DNA of 5,850 nucleotides. Origin: Phycisphaerae bacterium (GTDB taxonomy: Bacteria > Planctomycetota > Phycisphaerae > Sedimentisphaerales > Anaerobacaceae). This document shows positions 1 through 5,025 of the stretch, one piece after another. The notes beneath the pieces were generated by a model. The model saw only the letters and a program-made list of their open reading frames with translations, had not been told where the DNA came from and did not search any database. The number at the start of each line of letters is the position of its first letter. Position 1 is the first letter of the stretch. A program made the position numbers and the translations under genes. The stretch covers positions 1 through 5,850 of the forward strand of contig JAUWBX010000159.1 in NCBI GenBank assembly GCA_030609625.1, read 5' to 3'.

Positions 1-1
1 C

Positions 2-361
2 GGCAACAGTAGCGATAATCCGCCTCCTGACGGTATCGCGACGTACAATTTCACGGTTCAGGGTGGAACCTATAAGGTCAGTTGTCGCATCATTATCCCG
101 AGCGGCGACTCCTTCTGGGTCCGCATCCCGGGCGCTGCTAATCTGACTCCGGGTGAAAACCCTGACAACCCCGGCACCGGCTGGGTGAGGTGGAGTGACC
201 CTCCGGATTCAGACAGTTGGTACTGGCACGATGTCTTCAGCGGCGATCACGCCGGAGAGACTGCGAATTGGACGCTGCCAGCCGGGACGCACACACTGGA
301 AATCGCTCGTCGTGAAGATGGTGCACTGCTTGACATTATCGTGATTTCCAAGATTGACTAA
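2..361 (+). CDS. C-terminal fragment of a secreted carbohydrate-binding-like beta-sandwich protein
   Basis: The frame is open from the left window edge to a TAA at 359-361, giving the last 119 residues; the start lies outside the window. The fragment is rich in Gly, Pro, Asp, Trp and aromatic residues and reads as alternating beta strands and loops. It has a strand ending in FWVRIPGA, an aromatic loop WYWHDVFSG, then WTLPAGTHTLEIARREDGA and a final strand DIIVISKID. The last pattern (W-x-L-x-x-G-x-H-x-L-x-I-x-x-R-x-x-x-x-x-x-D) resembles the closing strands of carbohydrate-binding-module-like domains at the C-termini of large extracellular planctomycete proteins and some glycoside hydrolases. 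That is a family-level resemblance, not an identification; the catalytic or adhesive part would be upstream. GC content is visibly higher than in the repeat islands. An intrinsic terminator follows 56 nt after the stop, so this is the last gene of its transcript. Confidence 0.7.
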   Translation, partial: GNSSDNPPPDGIATYNFTVQGGTYKVSCRIIIPSGDSFWVRIPGAANLTPGENPDNPGTGWVRWSDPPDSDSWYWHDVFSGDHAGETANWTLPAGTHTLEIARREDGALLDIIVISKID

Positions 362-417
362 ACGACGTTGCGGGACTGACGGCGACAGACGACAGGGCAA
401 CGGATTCGCGTCAATTC

Positions 418-451
418 GGGGTCTATACCAATTCGGTATAGGCCCCTTTTT
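418..451 (+). terminator. Rho-independent terminator after the partial secreted-protein gene
   Basis: A 12-bp stem (418-429 GGGGTCTATACC pairing with 435-446 GGTATAGGCCCC, one G-T wobble) closes a 5-nt AATTC loop. It is followed directly by five T at 447-451. Position and orientation fit termination of the plus-strand gene ending at 361. On the minus strand no T-run follows the hairpin, so it should not terminate the convergent zinc ribbon gene efficiently. Confidence 0.85.
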
Positions 452-580
452 GTGTGCCGAGCATGTTCGGCAACTTAGAGGTGGAAGTCCTCTATACAAC
501 CTTCTGTGCAACCTGTGGTTATATCAGTCTGTGAAAGCTCCGGTGTTGTTTCCGGAAGTCTGCTCCTGCGCTTATAGCGC
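452..580. other. Short intergenic gap between convergent genes
   Basis: No gene is supported here. It holds two small hairpins: GCCGA/TCGGC at 456-460 and 467-471, and TAGAGG/CCTCTA around 476-495. On the minus strand they lie downstream of the zinc ribbon gene stop but lack a T-run, so they may only be 3' mRNA structure. Overlapping frames on both strands have no ribosome-binding site or recognisable protein character. Confidence 0.4.
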
Positions 581-1018
581 TCATTCTCCAGCCTCCATCG
601 CTGCCTTTCTCCTATTTCTGGACTTTTCCGTCGCGCTCTGGCCGCATTTGGGACAGCGGTCTGCAAAATCGCCCGGGCCGGAACTGCCCTGGATAAAGAC
701 TATCCCGCAATCTGGATTTTCACACTTTTCAGCTCTGTAAGCGCTTGGCTCGCCGCACTCTTTGCAAATCAGTGGCGGTGCAGTTGGAGCCATAGGGTTG
801 GCGTTCTCCAGCATATATTTGTGGTATGCCCTCGCGCTCATTTGATACTCAGCCTTACAGTTCGGATTGTTGCACTTGACCCAAATCATCTCCCCTTCCG
901 GAATACCATCGACGCCGCCACCACTTCCGGAATACCTGCTGTAAGTTATTATACCAGCTACAGCTATGCACACGATGATAACACCTATCATAATCGGTTT
1001 TTTCTTACTCTCTTCCAT
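581..1018 (-). CDS. Membrane-anchored double zinc ribbon protein of unknown function
   Basis: The product is 145 residues. Residues 1-7 are polar and basic, and residues 8-26 form a hydrophobic segment, so the protein is probably anchored in the inner membrane by its N-terminus; a Ser/Gly-rich linker follows (about 27-40). The rest carries eight cysteines in two ribbon-like sets: C49-x4-C54 with C85-x2-C88, and C99-x4-C104 with C122-x2-C125. This spacing suggests two zinc-binding knuckle pairs. The tail from about 128 is charged and probably disordered. The start is supported by GGAGA on the minus strand (plus positions 1026-1030), 7-8 nt before the ATG, and by a good promoter further upstream. 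The zinc ribbons could mediate protein or nucleic-acid contacts, but no enzymatic motif is visible. Similar Cys-rich, membrane-tethered small proteins are, from memory, common in planctomycetes. Function is unknown; gene reality is well supported. Confidence 0.88.
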   Translation of the reverse strand: MEESKKKPIMIGVIIVCIAVAGIITYSRYSGSGGGVDGIPEGEMIWVKCNNPNCKAEYQMSARAYHKYMLENANPMAPTAPPLICKECGEPSAYRAEKCENPDCGIVFIQGSSGPGDFADRCPKCGQSATEKSRNRRKAAMEAGE

Positions 1019-1025
1019 GTCAATT

Positions 1026-1030
1026 TCTCC
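1026..1030 (-). promoter_or_regulatory. Ribosome-binding site of the zinc ribbon gene
   Basis: Minus-strand GGAGA lies 7 nt before the ATG at 1018-1016 (reading GGAGAAATTGACATG). This fixes the start of the 145-residue protein and places the hydrophobic anchor at its extreme N-terminus. Confidence 0.7.
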
Positions 1031-1073
1031 AAAACAATTAAACTACAATGTGGCTACAAACTTACGATGACAA

Positions 1074-1101
1074 ATTATTACTAAATTGTATTATTTGTCA
1101 A
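1074..1101 (-). promoter_or_regulatory. Sigma-70-type promoter for the zinc ribbon gene
   Basis: On the minus strand a perfect TTGACA (plus 1101-1096) is followed after 16 nt by AATAAT (plus 1079-1074; 5 of 6 matches to TATAAT). The start site would be near 1067, giving a leader of about 50 nt before the ATG at 1018. The promoter lies between the Gfo/Idh/MocA-like gene and the zinc ribbon gene, so the latter can be transcribed independently of its upstream neighbour. Confidence 0.65.
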
Positions 1102-1140
1102 GTGCGTATTTTTTAGTATTTTTTATTATTTACCGGCAGG

Positions 1141-2214
1141 TCAAATACTTGTCGGCTCGCCGGTGCGTCTCGATGCCATCTGCAGCACCTTAGCCGGCTC
1201 CTCAGGGAAGCCCGTCCTCGCCGAAAGATAAGCCGATTCAATAACCGCCATATCTCGTAGATTCTCTCTGCCGCTGCTGCATAGCTTGTTTTCATCGGGC
1301 GATAATATACTCGCAGCGAAATTCTTCAGTTGTTCGGTCATACAAAAAAGCTCACCATCCTCGTATTCCAATTCCTCGTTTGTCTCGCCGAGACCATCGC
1401 TGACCGTTAGTCGTCTGTCGTTGACTGTTAGAATTTTATCTTTCCCGTAGAGCTTCAAAAATTCTTCTTTCGGACCAATCCCTGCTCGCCGCGATGCTAT
1501 AAGGTTGCCGATAAGGGTGTCGCTAAACTTCATTGTTATGACAGCGGTGTCTTCCGTCAGATAAAGTCTCTGTTGTCTATCTTGAGCCTGGTTGGTGTTT
1601 AATGAGTAAACCTGCTGCGGTATGCCAAAAGTCAACATCATCTGGTCAATTATCCAGTAACAGTTGTGTAACAGCACCCCGCCGCCGGCAAGTTTCGGGT
1701 CGGTCTGCCAGCCAAGGTACGGCTGCTCGCCAACGCTGCAGAAAGCAGTCATCAGAAAAACCTGCTCTATCCGGCCTTGCTGCATAAAATCGCGCAAAGC
1801 AAGAAAGCTCCGGGCAAACCGCCTCGGATTGGCAATGGCAAATCTTATATCTTCATCTTCACTCAGCCGTACAAATTCCACAGCCTCCTCAAAATCCCTC
1901 GCCGCCGGAGCTAATTTGAGTATATTGAACTTCTTTTTCATCGCCATCCGCACATATTCATCGCAACTGTGCATACCGGCGGCAACCAGCAGACAATCGA
2001 GCTGATTCTGGATTATCAGTTGCCGGTAATCATCAAAGGCGGCACATTGATATTCGGCGGCAATTTTCTCGGCAAGATTCGTATCTTTGTCGGCAACAGC
2101 CTGAATCTGGAAATAATCGACTTGGCTAATCGCTTCGAGCACAAACTGACCAGCTTCATTGAGACCAAGTACCGCGGTTTTTAATTTACCTTCACTCATC
2201 CCTGAAAACACCAT
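1141..2214 (-). CDS. Gfo/Idh/MocA-fold oxidoreductase-like protein, catalytic residues apparently lost
   Basis: The product is 357 residues, a normal length for this NAD(P)-dependent sugar dehydrogenase-like family. The N-terminal Rossmann half (about 12-130) has the nucleotide loop AVLGLNEAGQ, in which the usual G-x-G-x-x-G reads G17-L-N-E-A-G22, and an acidic residue after strand 2 (VADKD, D42). The C-terminal alpha/beta half has the family GGG turn (177-179). Two hallmark sites are altered. The family EKP motif, whose Lys is catalytic, aligns with L101-A102-P103. The G-G-G-x-L-x-D-x-G-x-H segment reads GGGVLLHNCYW, with H183 in place of the Asp and W187 in place of the His. It may therefore be a non-catalytic or altered-chemistry paralogue. 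The start is uncertain: Met1 (plus 2214) has only a weak purine-rich site, and Met6 (MSEGKLK) is a reasonable alternative because the Rossmann strand begins just after it. A gap of 122 nt separates it from the downstream zinc ribbon gene, so an operon is unlikely. Confidence 0.9.
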   Translation of the reverse strand: MVFSGMSEGKLKTAVLGLNEAGQFVLEAISQVDYFQIQAVADKDTNLAEKIAAEYQCAAFDDYRQLIIQNQLDCLLVAAGMHSCDEYVRMAMKKKFNILKLAPAARDFEEAVEFVRLSEDEDIRFAIANPRRFARSFLALRDFMQQGRIEQVFLMTAFCSVGEQPYLGWQTDPKLAGGGVLLHNCYWIIDQMMLTFGIPQQVYSLNTNQAQDRQQRLYLTEDTAVITMKFSDTLIGNLIASRRAGIGPKEEFLKLYGKDKILTVNDRRLTVSDGLGETNEELEYEDGELFCMTEQLKNFAASILSPDENKLCSSGRENLRDMAVIESAYLSARTGFPEEPAKVLQMASRRTGEPTSI

Positions 2215-2324
2215 ATTCCATCAAATCTGTAAAATGCACAAAACACGCTCAACTATTGTTTCAATTTTACATTCCTGCCGCAAAAAAGAAACTACTAAAT
2301 ATCTGCTCTTTTTTTGCCTTTGAA
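2215..2324. other. Upstream region of the Gfo/Idh/MocA-like gene
   Basis: AT-rich spacer upstream of the minus-strand gene. I looked for a promoter on the minus strand and found no hexamer pair with both acceptable matches and spacing; TAAAAT around plus 2268-2273 could be a -10 but lacks a matching -35. No gene is seen. Confidence 0.35.
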
Positions 2325-2660
2325 ATTGGGTTTGATTGGGTTTGTTTTTTTTGGAGCCGGAAGGCGGTTTCATTCTCATAATCCTCTATAATATATAAGT
2401 TTACGTTCATTTTGCAATCCGCCTACGGCGGACAAGATTGGGTTTGTTTATTCGGACTACGAAATCATCTTTTTTTCTGTAATCCTTTGTTATAAGCGAG
2501 TTTACATTCATTTTGGCCTTTTGGAGATTGGGTTTGATTGGGTTTGAATTGGGTTTGTTTTCACCAAGTGTCCAATTGGCAATATTTTCATAATCCGTTG
2601 TATTATATAGATTTACATTCATTTGACTTTTTTGGAGATTGGGTTTGTTTTGCATAAAAA
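2325..2660. repeat. Three-unit degenerate tandem repeat (about 105 bp) rich in ATTGGGTTTG
   Basis: The decamer ATTGGGTTTG occurs seven times (2325, 2335, 2437, 2527, 2537, 2548, 2638), alone or in runs of two or three. Each run from the second onward is preceded by a conserved block TTTACATTCATTT (2400, 2501 and 2612; first copy TTTACGTTCATTT), and this in turn by TAATCC plus an AT-rich stretch. The period is about 101 then 111 bp. The parts between conserved blocks differ between units. On the minus strand the units stay open and would encode repeats containing NKPNLQK and MNVN, which I regard as a property of the repeat rather than a protein. From memory, this repeat type is frequent in Phycisphaerae-like genomes. 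Confidence 0.75.
2418..2432. repeat. Short GC-rich palindrome inside the tandem repeat, flanked by CAA duplication
   Basis: TCCGCCTACGGCGGA is a 6-bp inverted repeat around a 3-nt centre, flanked by CAA on both sides (2415-2417 and 2433-2435). It sits where the other two units carry a CTTTT-GGAG type spacer, between the TTCATTTT block and ATTGGGTTTG. Palindrome plus one CAA copy is 18 nt. It is related to the palindrome at 3077-3090. Confidence 0.7.
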
Positions 2661-2700
2661 TAGGTGATTTGTAGAGGCTTCTCGACAGATGTAGAGGAGA

Positions 2701-2739
2701 ATAAAGTGAACTAAAGTGCCTAAAGTGAGCTAAAGTTGG
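2701..2739. repeat. CTAAAGTG array 1
   Basis: Four tandem units of a TAAAGTG core, spaced 9-10 bp, ending in CTAAAGTTGGA and followed by TTCTCGATGCTC. This uninterrupted array is nearly identical to the one at 3047-3128 and serves as the empty-site reference for the palindrome inserted there. Confidence 0.75.
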
Positions 2740-3046
2740 ATTCTCGATGCTCATGATTGGTAATTCCCTCTGATTTACTATTTACTATTTGTCTTCTTAT
2801 TGCCGGAGGCGAAAAAAGCAGCGCCTCTATAATTAGACGTAGCTGCACATTTGATGCGAAAAAAGTCCTCGAATATCGGTTCGTGATTTTTGTAACTCGA
2901 TGTTAGCAAAGCAGTTAAAAAATATTTAAAAAATTTGATTTTTGCTCTGAGGTATCAGCGTTTTTGGTTGAAAACTGACAGAAAATTTTACCTATCTTAA
3001 CGCCTACTAAGACACAAGACTCAAGACCAAAGACAAATGGTGAGGA
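2740..3046. other. Gene-free AT-rich spacer
   Basis: No credible coding region. A small hairpin GAGGCG/CGCCTC lies at 2806-2811 and 2822-2827. From about 2900 the sequence is very AT-rich (AAAAAATATTTAAAAAATTTG) with no regular period. A minus-strand frame across 2915-3139 begins inside the next CTAAAGTG array and has no ribosome-binding site or domain character. Confidence 0.4.
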
Positions 3047-3128
3047 GTAAGCTAAAGTAAAATAAAGTGAACTAAATCCGCCGCGGCGGATAAAGTGCCT
3101 AAAGTGACTAAAGTGAGCTAAAGTTGGA
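3047..3128. repeat. CTAAAGTG array 2, interrupted by a palindrome
   Basis: Seven or so TAAAGT-core units. The stretch AATAAAGTGAACTAAA continues into GTGCCTAAAGTG exactly as in array 1, except that 18 nt (palindrome plus TAAA) are inserted after 3076. The array ends in CTAAAGTTGGAGG like the array near 4450. Confidence 0.75.
3073..3094. mobile_element. 18-nt palindromic insertion with TAAA duplication
   Basis: The perfect 14-bp palindrome TCCGCCGCGGCGGA (3077-3090) is flanked by TAAA at 3073-3076 and 3091-3094. Removing the palindrome and one TAAA restores a sequence identical to array 1 around 2700-2725. The arrangement looks like an insertion with a 4-bp target duplication. The unit is far too small to encode anything, so any mobility would depend on a factor supplied elsewhere. 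Confidence 0.6.
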
Positions 3129-3316
3129 GGACAGTCCACAGGATGCCTTGCGGCAAAGACGGAAGGCAGAGGACAGAAGATGGAGGACGGACGAAGGATG
3201 AGAATTTAAAATACAGAATTAAGTATCAAGTATCGAGCAACAAAACTCTGAGAAAAATCAGATGAGAAAAATTGTCGTGCAAAAACAGGTGATTGTCCTT
3301 AGTTTATATGACTAAT
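3129..3316. other. Gene-free purine-rich spacer
   Basis: A run of GGAC/GAAG/GGAGGAC-type purine-rich imperfect repeats (about 3159-3202) is followed by AT-rich sequence. ATCAAGTATCGAG at 3225-3237 is the exact reverse complement of CTCGATACTTGAT at 4522-4534 in the second island. I see no gene, tRNA or clear promoter. Confidence 0.4.
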
Positions 3317-3496
3317 GCTCTGTTGAAAACATGGACTGTCATTCCTTCGACAAGCTCAGGAGAGACTCTGAGGCGAAGTCGAAGAATCTCAATTCTTGAG
3401 CCATAAAGAGATTCTTCACTCCCCCGTTCGACTACGCTCAGGGCTAAAGGCTGCGCTCCGTTCAGAATGACAGTTTTTGTAACTTTTCAACAGAGC
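3317..3496. mobile_element. MITE-like element of 180 bp with terminal inverted repeats
   Basis: The ends are exact inverted repeats GCTCTGTTGAAAA (3317-3329) and TTTTCAACAGAGC (3484-3496). A second inverted pair lies just inside: ACTGTCATTC near 3334-3345 and GAATGACAGT near 3465-3475. The centre has a perfect 10-bp hairpin GAAGAATCTC/GAGATTCTTC (3381-3390, 3408-3417). Two related internal motifs, TTCGACAAGCTCAGG and TTCGACTACGCTCAGG, are direct repeats. AAT abuts both ends (3314-3316 and 3497-3499), a possible 3-bp target duplication. There is no coding capacity. The TTCGAC...CTCAGG and GTCGAAGAATCTC motifs recur, from memory, in dispersed repeats of several bacterial phyla. The element ends 51 bp before the AsmA-like gene start, so its right end may contribute to that gene's leader. 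Confidence 0.8.
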
Positions 3497-3533
3497 AATG
3501 GCCAAGGAATAAAACTGGAAATAGTTGATTTTT

Positions 3534-3538
3534 AGGAG
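3534..3538 (+). promoter_or_regulatory. Ribosome-binding site of the AsmA-like gene
   Basis: AGGAG lies 9 nt before the ATG at 3548, supporting this start. No convincing promoter hexamers were found between the right end of the MITE-like element and this site. Confidence 0.7.
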
Positions 3539-3547
3539 AATAGAACA

Positions 3548-4369
3548 ATGAAAAATTTACGTAAAATCCTGCGTATCGTTTTGCTTGCGATTGTCGTCTT
3601 GATTGTTTGTATTGTGATTTTGATTCATCTTTTTGGTAATAGCCTTCTGAAAACAGGGATTGAAATTGGAGCAAGCAGTACATTAAATGTTGCCGTTAAA
3701 ATAGACGATGTGGACTTTTCAATTTTAGGAGGAAAAATCAGCTTTCAAAATCTCGTAATTGATAATCCGCCAGGTTATAAACATGACAGGCTGCTCGAAG
3801 TTGGTGAAGCTCGTATTGCCGTTAGTATAAGCTCACTTTTGAAAGATACCGTCCATATAAAGGAAATTATGTTTGATAACGTAAATGTTGTGCTTGAGCA
3901 AAGAGGGATTAAAAGCAACAATCTACAGGATGTTATCAAGTCAATTCCCAAGGAAGAGGAGGCAGAGCCTGAAGAGGAAACAAAGAAGGCCGCTAAAAAG
4001 CTTCGCATAGACAATTTGGAACTTACCAATATAACAGTCAGGGCAAAGCTGCTGCCTATTCCCGGTAAAAAAGATACCGTTACAATTAAATTAGACCCCA
4101 TTCGTATGACCGACTTAGGCAGCGATGATAAGATGGATGTGGCTAAGTTATCAGGCAAAATTCTTTTGGCTATCGCCACGGGGGTGGCAAAACAGGGCGC
4201 CGGGTTTTTGCCGAATGAGATGACAGACGCTATGAAAACAACTTTGGGCGTGACGGTAAAATTGGGAAAGAGCGCAGCCGAAGAAGGTAAAAAGATTTTG
4301 GAAGAAGGAGCGGATGCGGGCAAGGGCCTGATAGAAGGCGTTAAAGGCTTGTTCAAGCCCAAGGAATAG
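3548..4369 (+). CDS. Short AsmA-like envelope protein with one N-terminal membrane helix
   Basis: The product is 273 residues. It has a basic N-terminus (MKNLRKILR), then a long hydrophobic helix at about 7-29, placing the remainder outside the cytoplasmic membrane. Residues 34-130 show the AsmA-type pattern: a strand with VAVKIDDVDFSILGGKISFQNLVIDNP split over 49-74, then NPPGY, LLEVGEARIAVSISSLL, and IKEIMFDNVNVVLEQ, i.e. repeated beta strands alternating with short turns. An acidic/Lys-rich linker (about 134-150) separates this from a second beta portion (151-190) that restarts with LRIDNLELTNITVRAKL. Residues 203-270 are helical, Gly/Ala/Lys-rich and amphipathic. Full AsmA proteins are about twice as long or longer, so this is a short, AsmA-N-like member. 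In the known family such proteins act in envelope lipid homeostasis or transport; that role is inferred here. The start is fixed by AGGAG 9 nt upstream. It stands alone between two repeat islands, with no operon partner. The TAG stop is at 4367-4369. Confidence 0.88.
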   Translation: MKNLRKILRIVLLAIVVLIVCIVILIHLFGNSLLKTGIEIGASSTLNVAVKIDDVDFSILGGKISFQNLVIDNPPGYKHDRLLEVGEARIAVSISSLLKDTVHIKEIMFDNVNVVLEQRGIKSNNLQDVIKSIPKEEEAEPEEETKKAAKKLRIDNLELTNITVRAKLLPIPGKKDTVTIKLDPIRMTDLGSDDKMDVAKLSGKILLAIATGVAKQGAGFLPNEMTDAMKTTLGVTVKLGKSAAEEGKKILEEGADAGKGLIEGVKGLFKPKE

Positions 4370-4440
4370 GATAACGTTTGGGCTGATTGCGCCTTTTGAA
4401 TGTGGATGCCTAAAGGTCTTTTAAGAGAATGTTTGATTGG
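4370..4440. other. Region just downstream of the AsmA-like gene
   Basis: No strong intrinsic terminator is visible: GGGC...GCGCC followed by TTTT (about 4380-4398) pairs imperfectly. At 4434-4449 the octamer TTGATTGG occurs twice in tandem, marking the start of the second repeat island. Confidence 0.35.
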
Positions 4441-4447
4441 TTGATTG

Positions 4448-4498
4448 GTGAGTAGTGAGCTAAAGTGCCTAAAGTGACTAAAGTGAGCTAAAGTTGGA
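4448..4498. repeat. CTAAAGTG array 3
   Basis: Tandem CTAAAGTG units spaced 9-10 bp ending in CTAAAGTTGGAGG. The segment GTGCCTAAAGTGACTAAAGTG is shared with array 2 (without the palindrome). It is followed by repeated CTCGAT motifs (about 4513-4540), as is array 1. Confidence 0.75.
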
Positions 4499-4541
4499 GG
4501 GCAGAAGCGGGATTCTCGATTCTCGATACTTGATGCTCGAC

Positions 4542-4555
4542 CCCGGCGCGCCGGG
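4542..4555. repeat. Perfect 14-bp GC palindrome
   Basis: CCCGGCGCGCCGGG is fully self-complementary and all G/C in an AT-rich setting, right after the CTCGAT repeats. It has the same length as the inserted palindrome at 3077-3090 but a different sequence and no clear flanking duplication, so relationship is only suggested. Confidence 0.5.
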
Positions 4556-4631
4556 ACAGGGTTGCTCTCCACAGGGCACCCAATGGCGGATGCTCGATGC
4601 TAAATGAAGAGGAAGAATAAAAAAGCGTCTC

Positions 4632-4659
4632 TAGTCCTTTTGATTAGTCAAAAGGACTA
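4632..4659. repeat. 28-bp perfect hairpin
   Basis: TAGTCCTTTTGA (4632-4643) pairs perfectly with TCAAAAGGACTA (4648-4659) around a TTAG loop. No T-run follows on the plus strand; on the minus strand the following bases are GAGACGCTTTTTTATT, a delayed T-rich stretch, so weak minus-strand termination is possible. It may also be a remnant of an inverted-repeat element. Confidence 0.6.
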
Positions 4660-4787
4660 CTTGCATATTTAAGAGTACGAGTTTGGGGATAAGGATTTAG
4701 AATTAAGAATTTGAAATTGTTTGAATGGTCATCAGGAATAGGACAGTGCCTGGCCAGCCAACATAGTGTTAATTTCGGATTTCCTTT
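4660..4787. other. Gene-free AT-rich spacer before the nucleotidyltransferase remnant
   Basis: AT-rich sequence containing AGAATTAAGAATTTGAAATTG and a small TGGCCA palindrome near 4750. No gene or RNA is recognised. Confidence 0.35.
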
Positions 4788-4816
4788 TTGACATATTTGA
4801 TATTAGTATATACATT
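4788..4816 (+). promoter_or_regulatory. Possible promoter of the truncated nucleotidyltransferase
   Basis: A perfect TTGACA at 4788-4793 is followed by an AT-rich TATATACATT stretch (4807-4816). The -10 could be TACATT at 17-nt spacing or TATACA at 15 nt, neither ideal. Transcription would begin about 4820, inside the AAGGAGG at 4818-4824, leaving the TAGGG at 4841-4845 as the working ribosome-binding site for the ATG at 4852. Confidence 0.45.
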
Positions 4817-4828
4817 TAAGGAGGATCT

Positions 4829-4843
4829 ATGCTTATCGATTAG
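4829..4843 (+). other. Four-codon minigene MLID ahead of the nucleotidyltransferase remnant
   Basis: A strong AAGGAGG (4818-4824) is spaced 4 nt from an ATG at 4829, but the frame ends after four codons (Met-Leu-Ile-Asp) at a TAG, 8 nt before the next ATG at 4852. It could be a leader minigene or the scar of a deleted upstream gene. It is too short to judge. Confidence 0.25.
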
Positions 4844-4851
4844 GGCTTTTT

Positions 4852-5025
4852 ATGGGTATTCCGGAAATAATTCAGGACAGGAAAAAGCAGATACTTGCGC
4901 TGTCGGCCAAGTACGGCGCTTCCAATGTGAGAATATTCGGGTCGGTTGCGAACGGGACAGCCGACGAGAACAGTGATATTGACTTTTTAGGAAAAAGGTG
5001 GGGCAAGCCACCACCCTACGCCTAA
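4852..5025 (+). pseudogene. Truncated MNT-type nucleotidyltransferase (MntA-like) remnant
   Basis: Translation gives 57 residues. The first 46 match the N-terminus of a minimal nucleotidyltransferase domain: a helix (IPEIIQDRKKQILALSAKYG), then VRIFGSVANG and the catalytic signature G30-S31-x3-G35-x5-S41-D42-I43-D44. Family members normally run about 95-140 residues and have a third acidic residue further on. Here similarity stops after D44-F-L, and the frame continues with GKRWGKPPPYA to a TAA lying in a CTAAAGTG array. The break is at about 4990. In this family, MntA-type proteins pair with HEPN (HepT) partners as toxin-antitoxin systems and act by transferring nucleotides to the partner; no HEPN gene is present here. 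The start has TAGGG 6 nt upstream. The product would lack part of the active site and is probably non-functional. Confidence 0.8.

Noticed and set aside
354..740. Plus-strand frame of 128 codons, and a minus-strand frame at 209-511
   Set aside because: They overlap the secreted-protein gene, its terminator and the zinc ribbon gene in other frames, with no supporting start signals.
2325..2344. Telomere-like TTTGGG repeat
   Set aside because: The resemblance is superficial: the unit is a decamer, interrupted and internal, with no sign of a linear DNA end.
2325..2660. CRISPR array
   Set aside because: The units have a period over 100 bp, the conserved blocks are degenerate and split in two, and there is no uniform repeat-spacer structure or cas gene.
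2407..2754. Minus-strand 115-codon frame through both repeat types
   Set aside because: Its translation is simply the tandem repeats (NKPNLQK/MNVN units and a CTAAAGTG array read as LAHFRHFSSLY). There is no convincing ribosome-binding site at a normal distance and no domain character.
3047..3128. Replication origin iterons or DnaA boxes
   Set aside because: The unit CTAAAGTG does not match the DnaA box, there is no replication gene nearby, and the same arrays occur at four places.
2915..3139. Minus-strand 74-codon frame
   Set aside because: It starts inside a CTAAAGTG array, shares the same PTLAHFSHFRHF translation artefact as two other frames, and continues into AT-rich spacer sequence.
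3775..4572. Minus-strand 265-codon frame
   Set aside because: It is antisense to the well-supported AsmA-like gene for most of its length, and its N-terminus is again the CTAAAGTG array translation.
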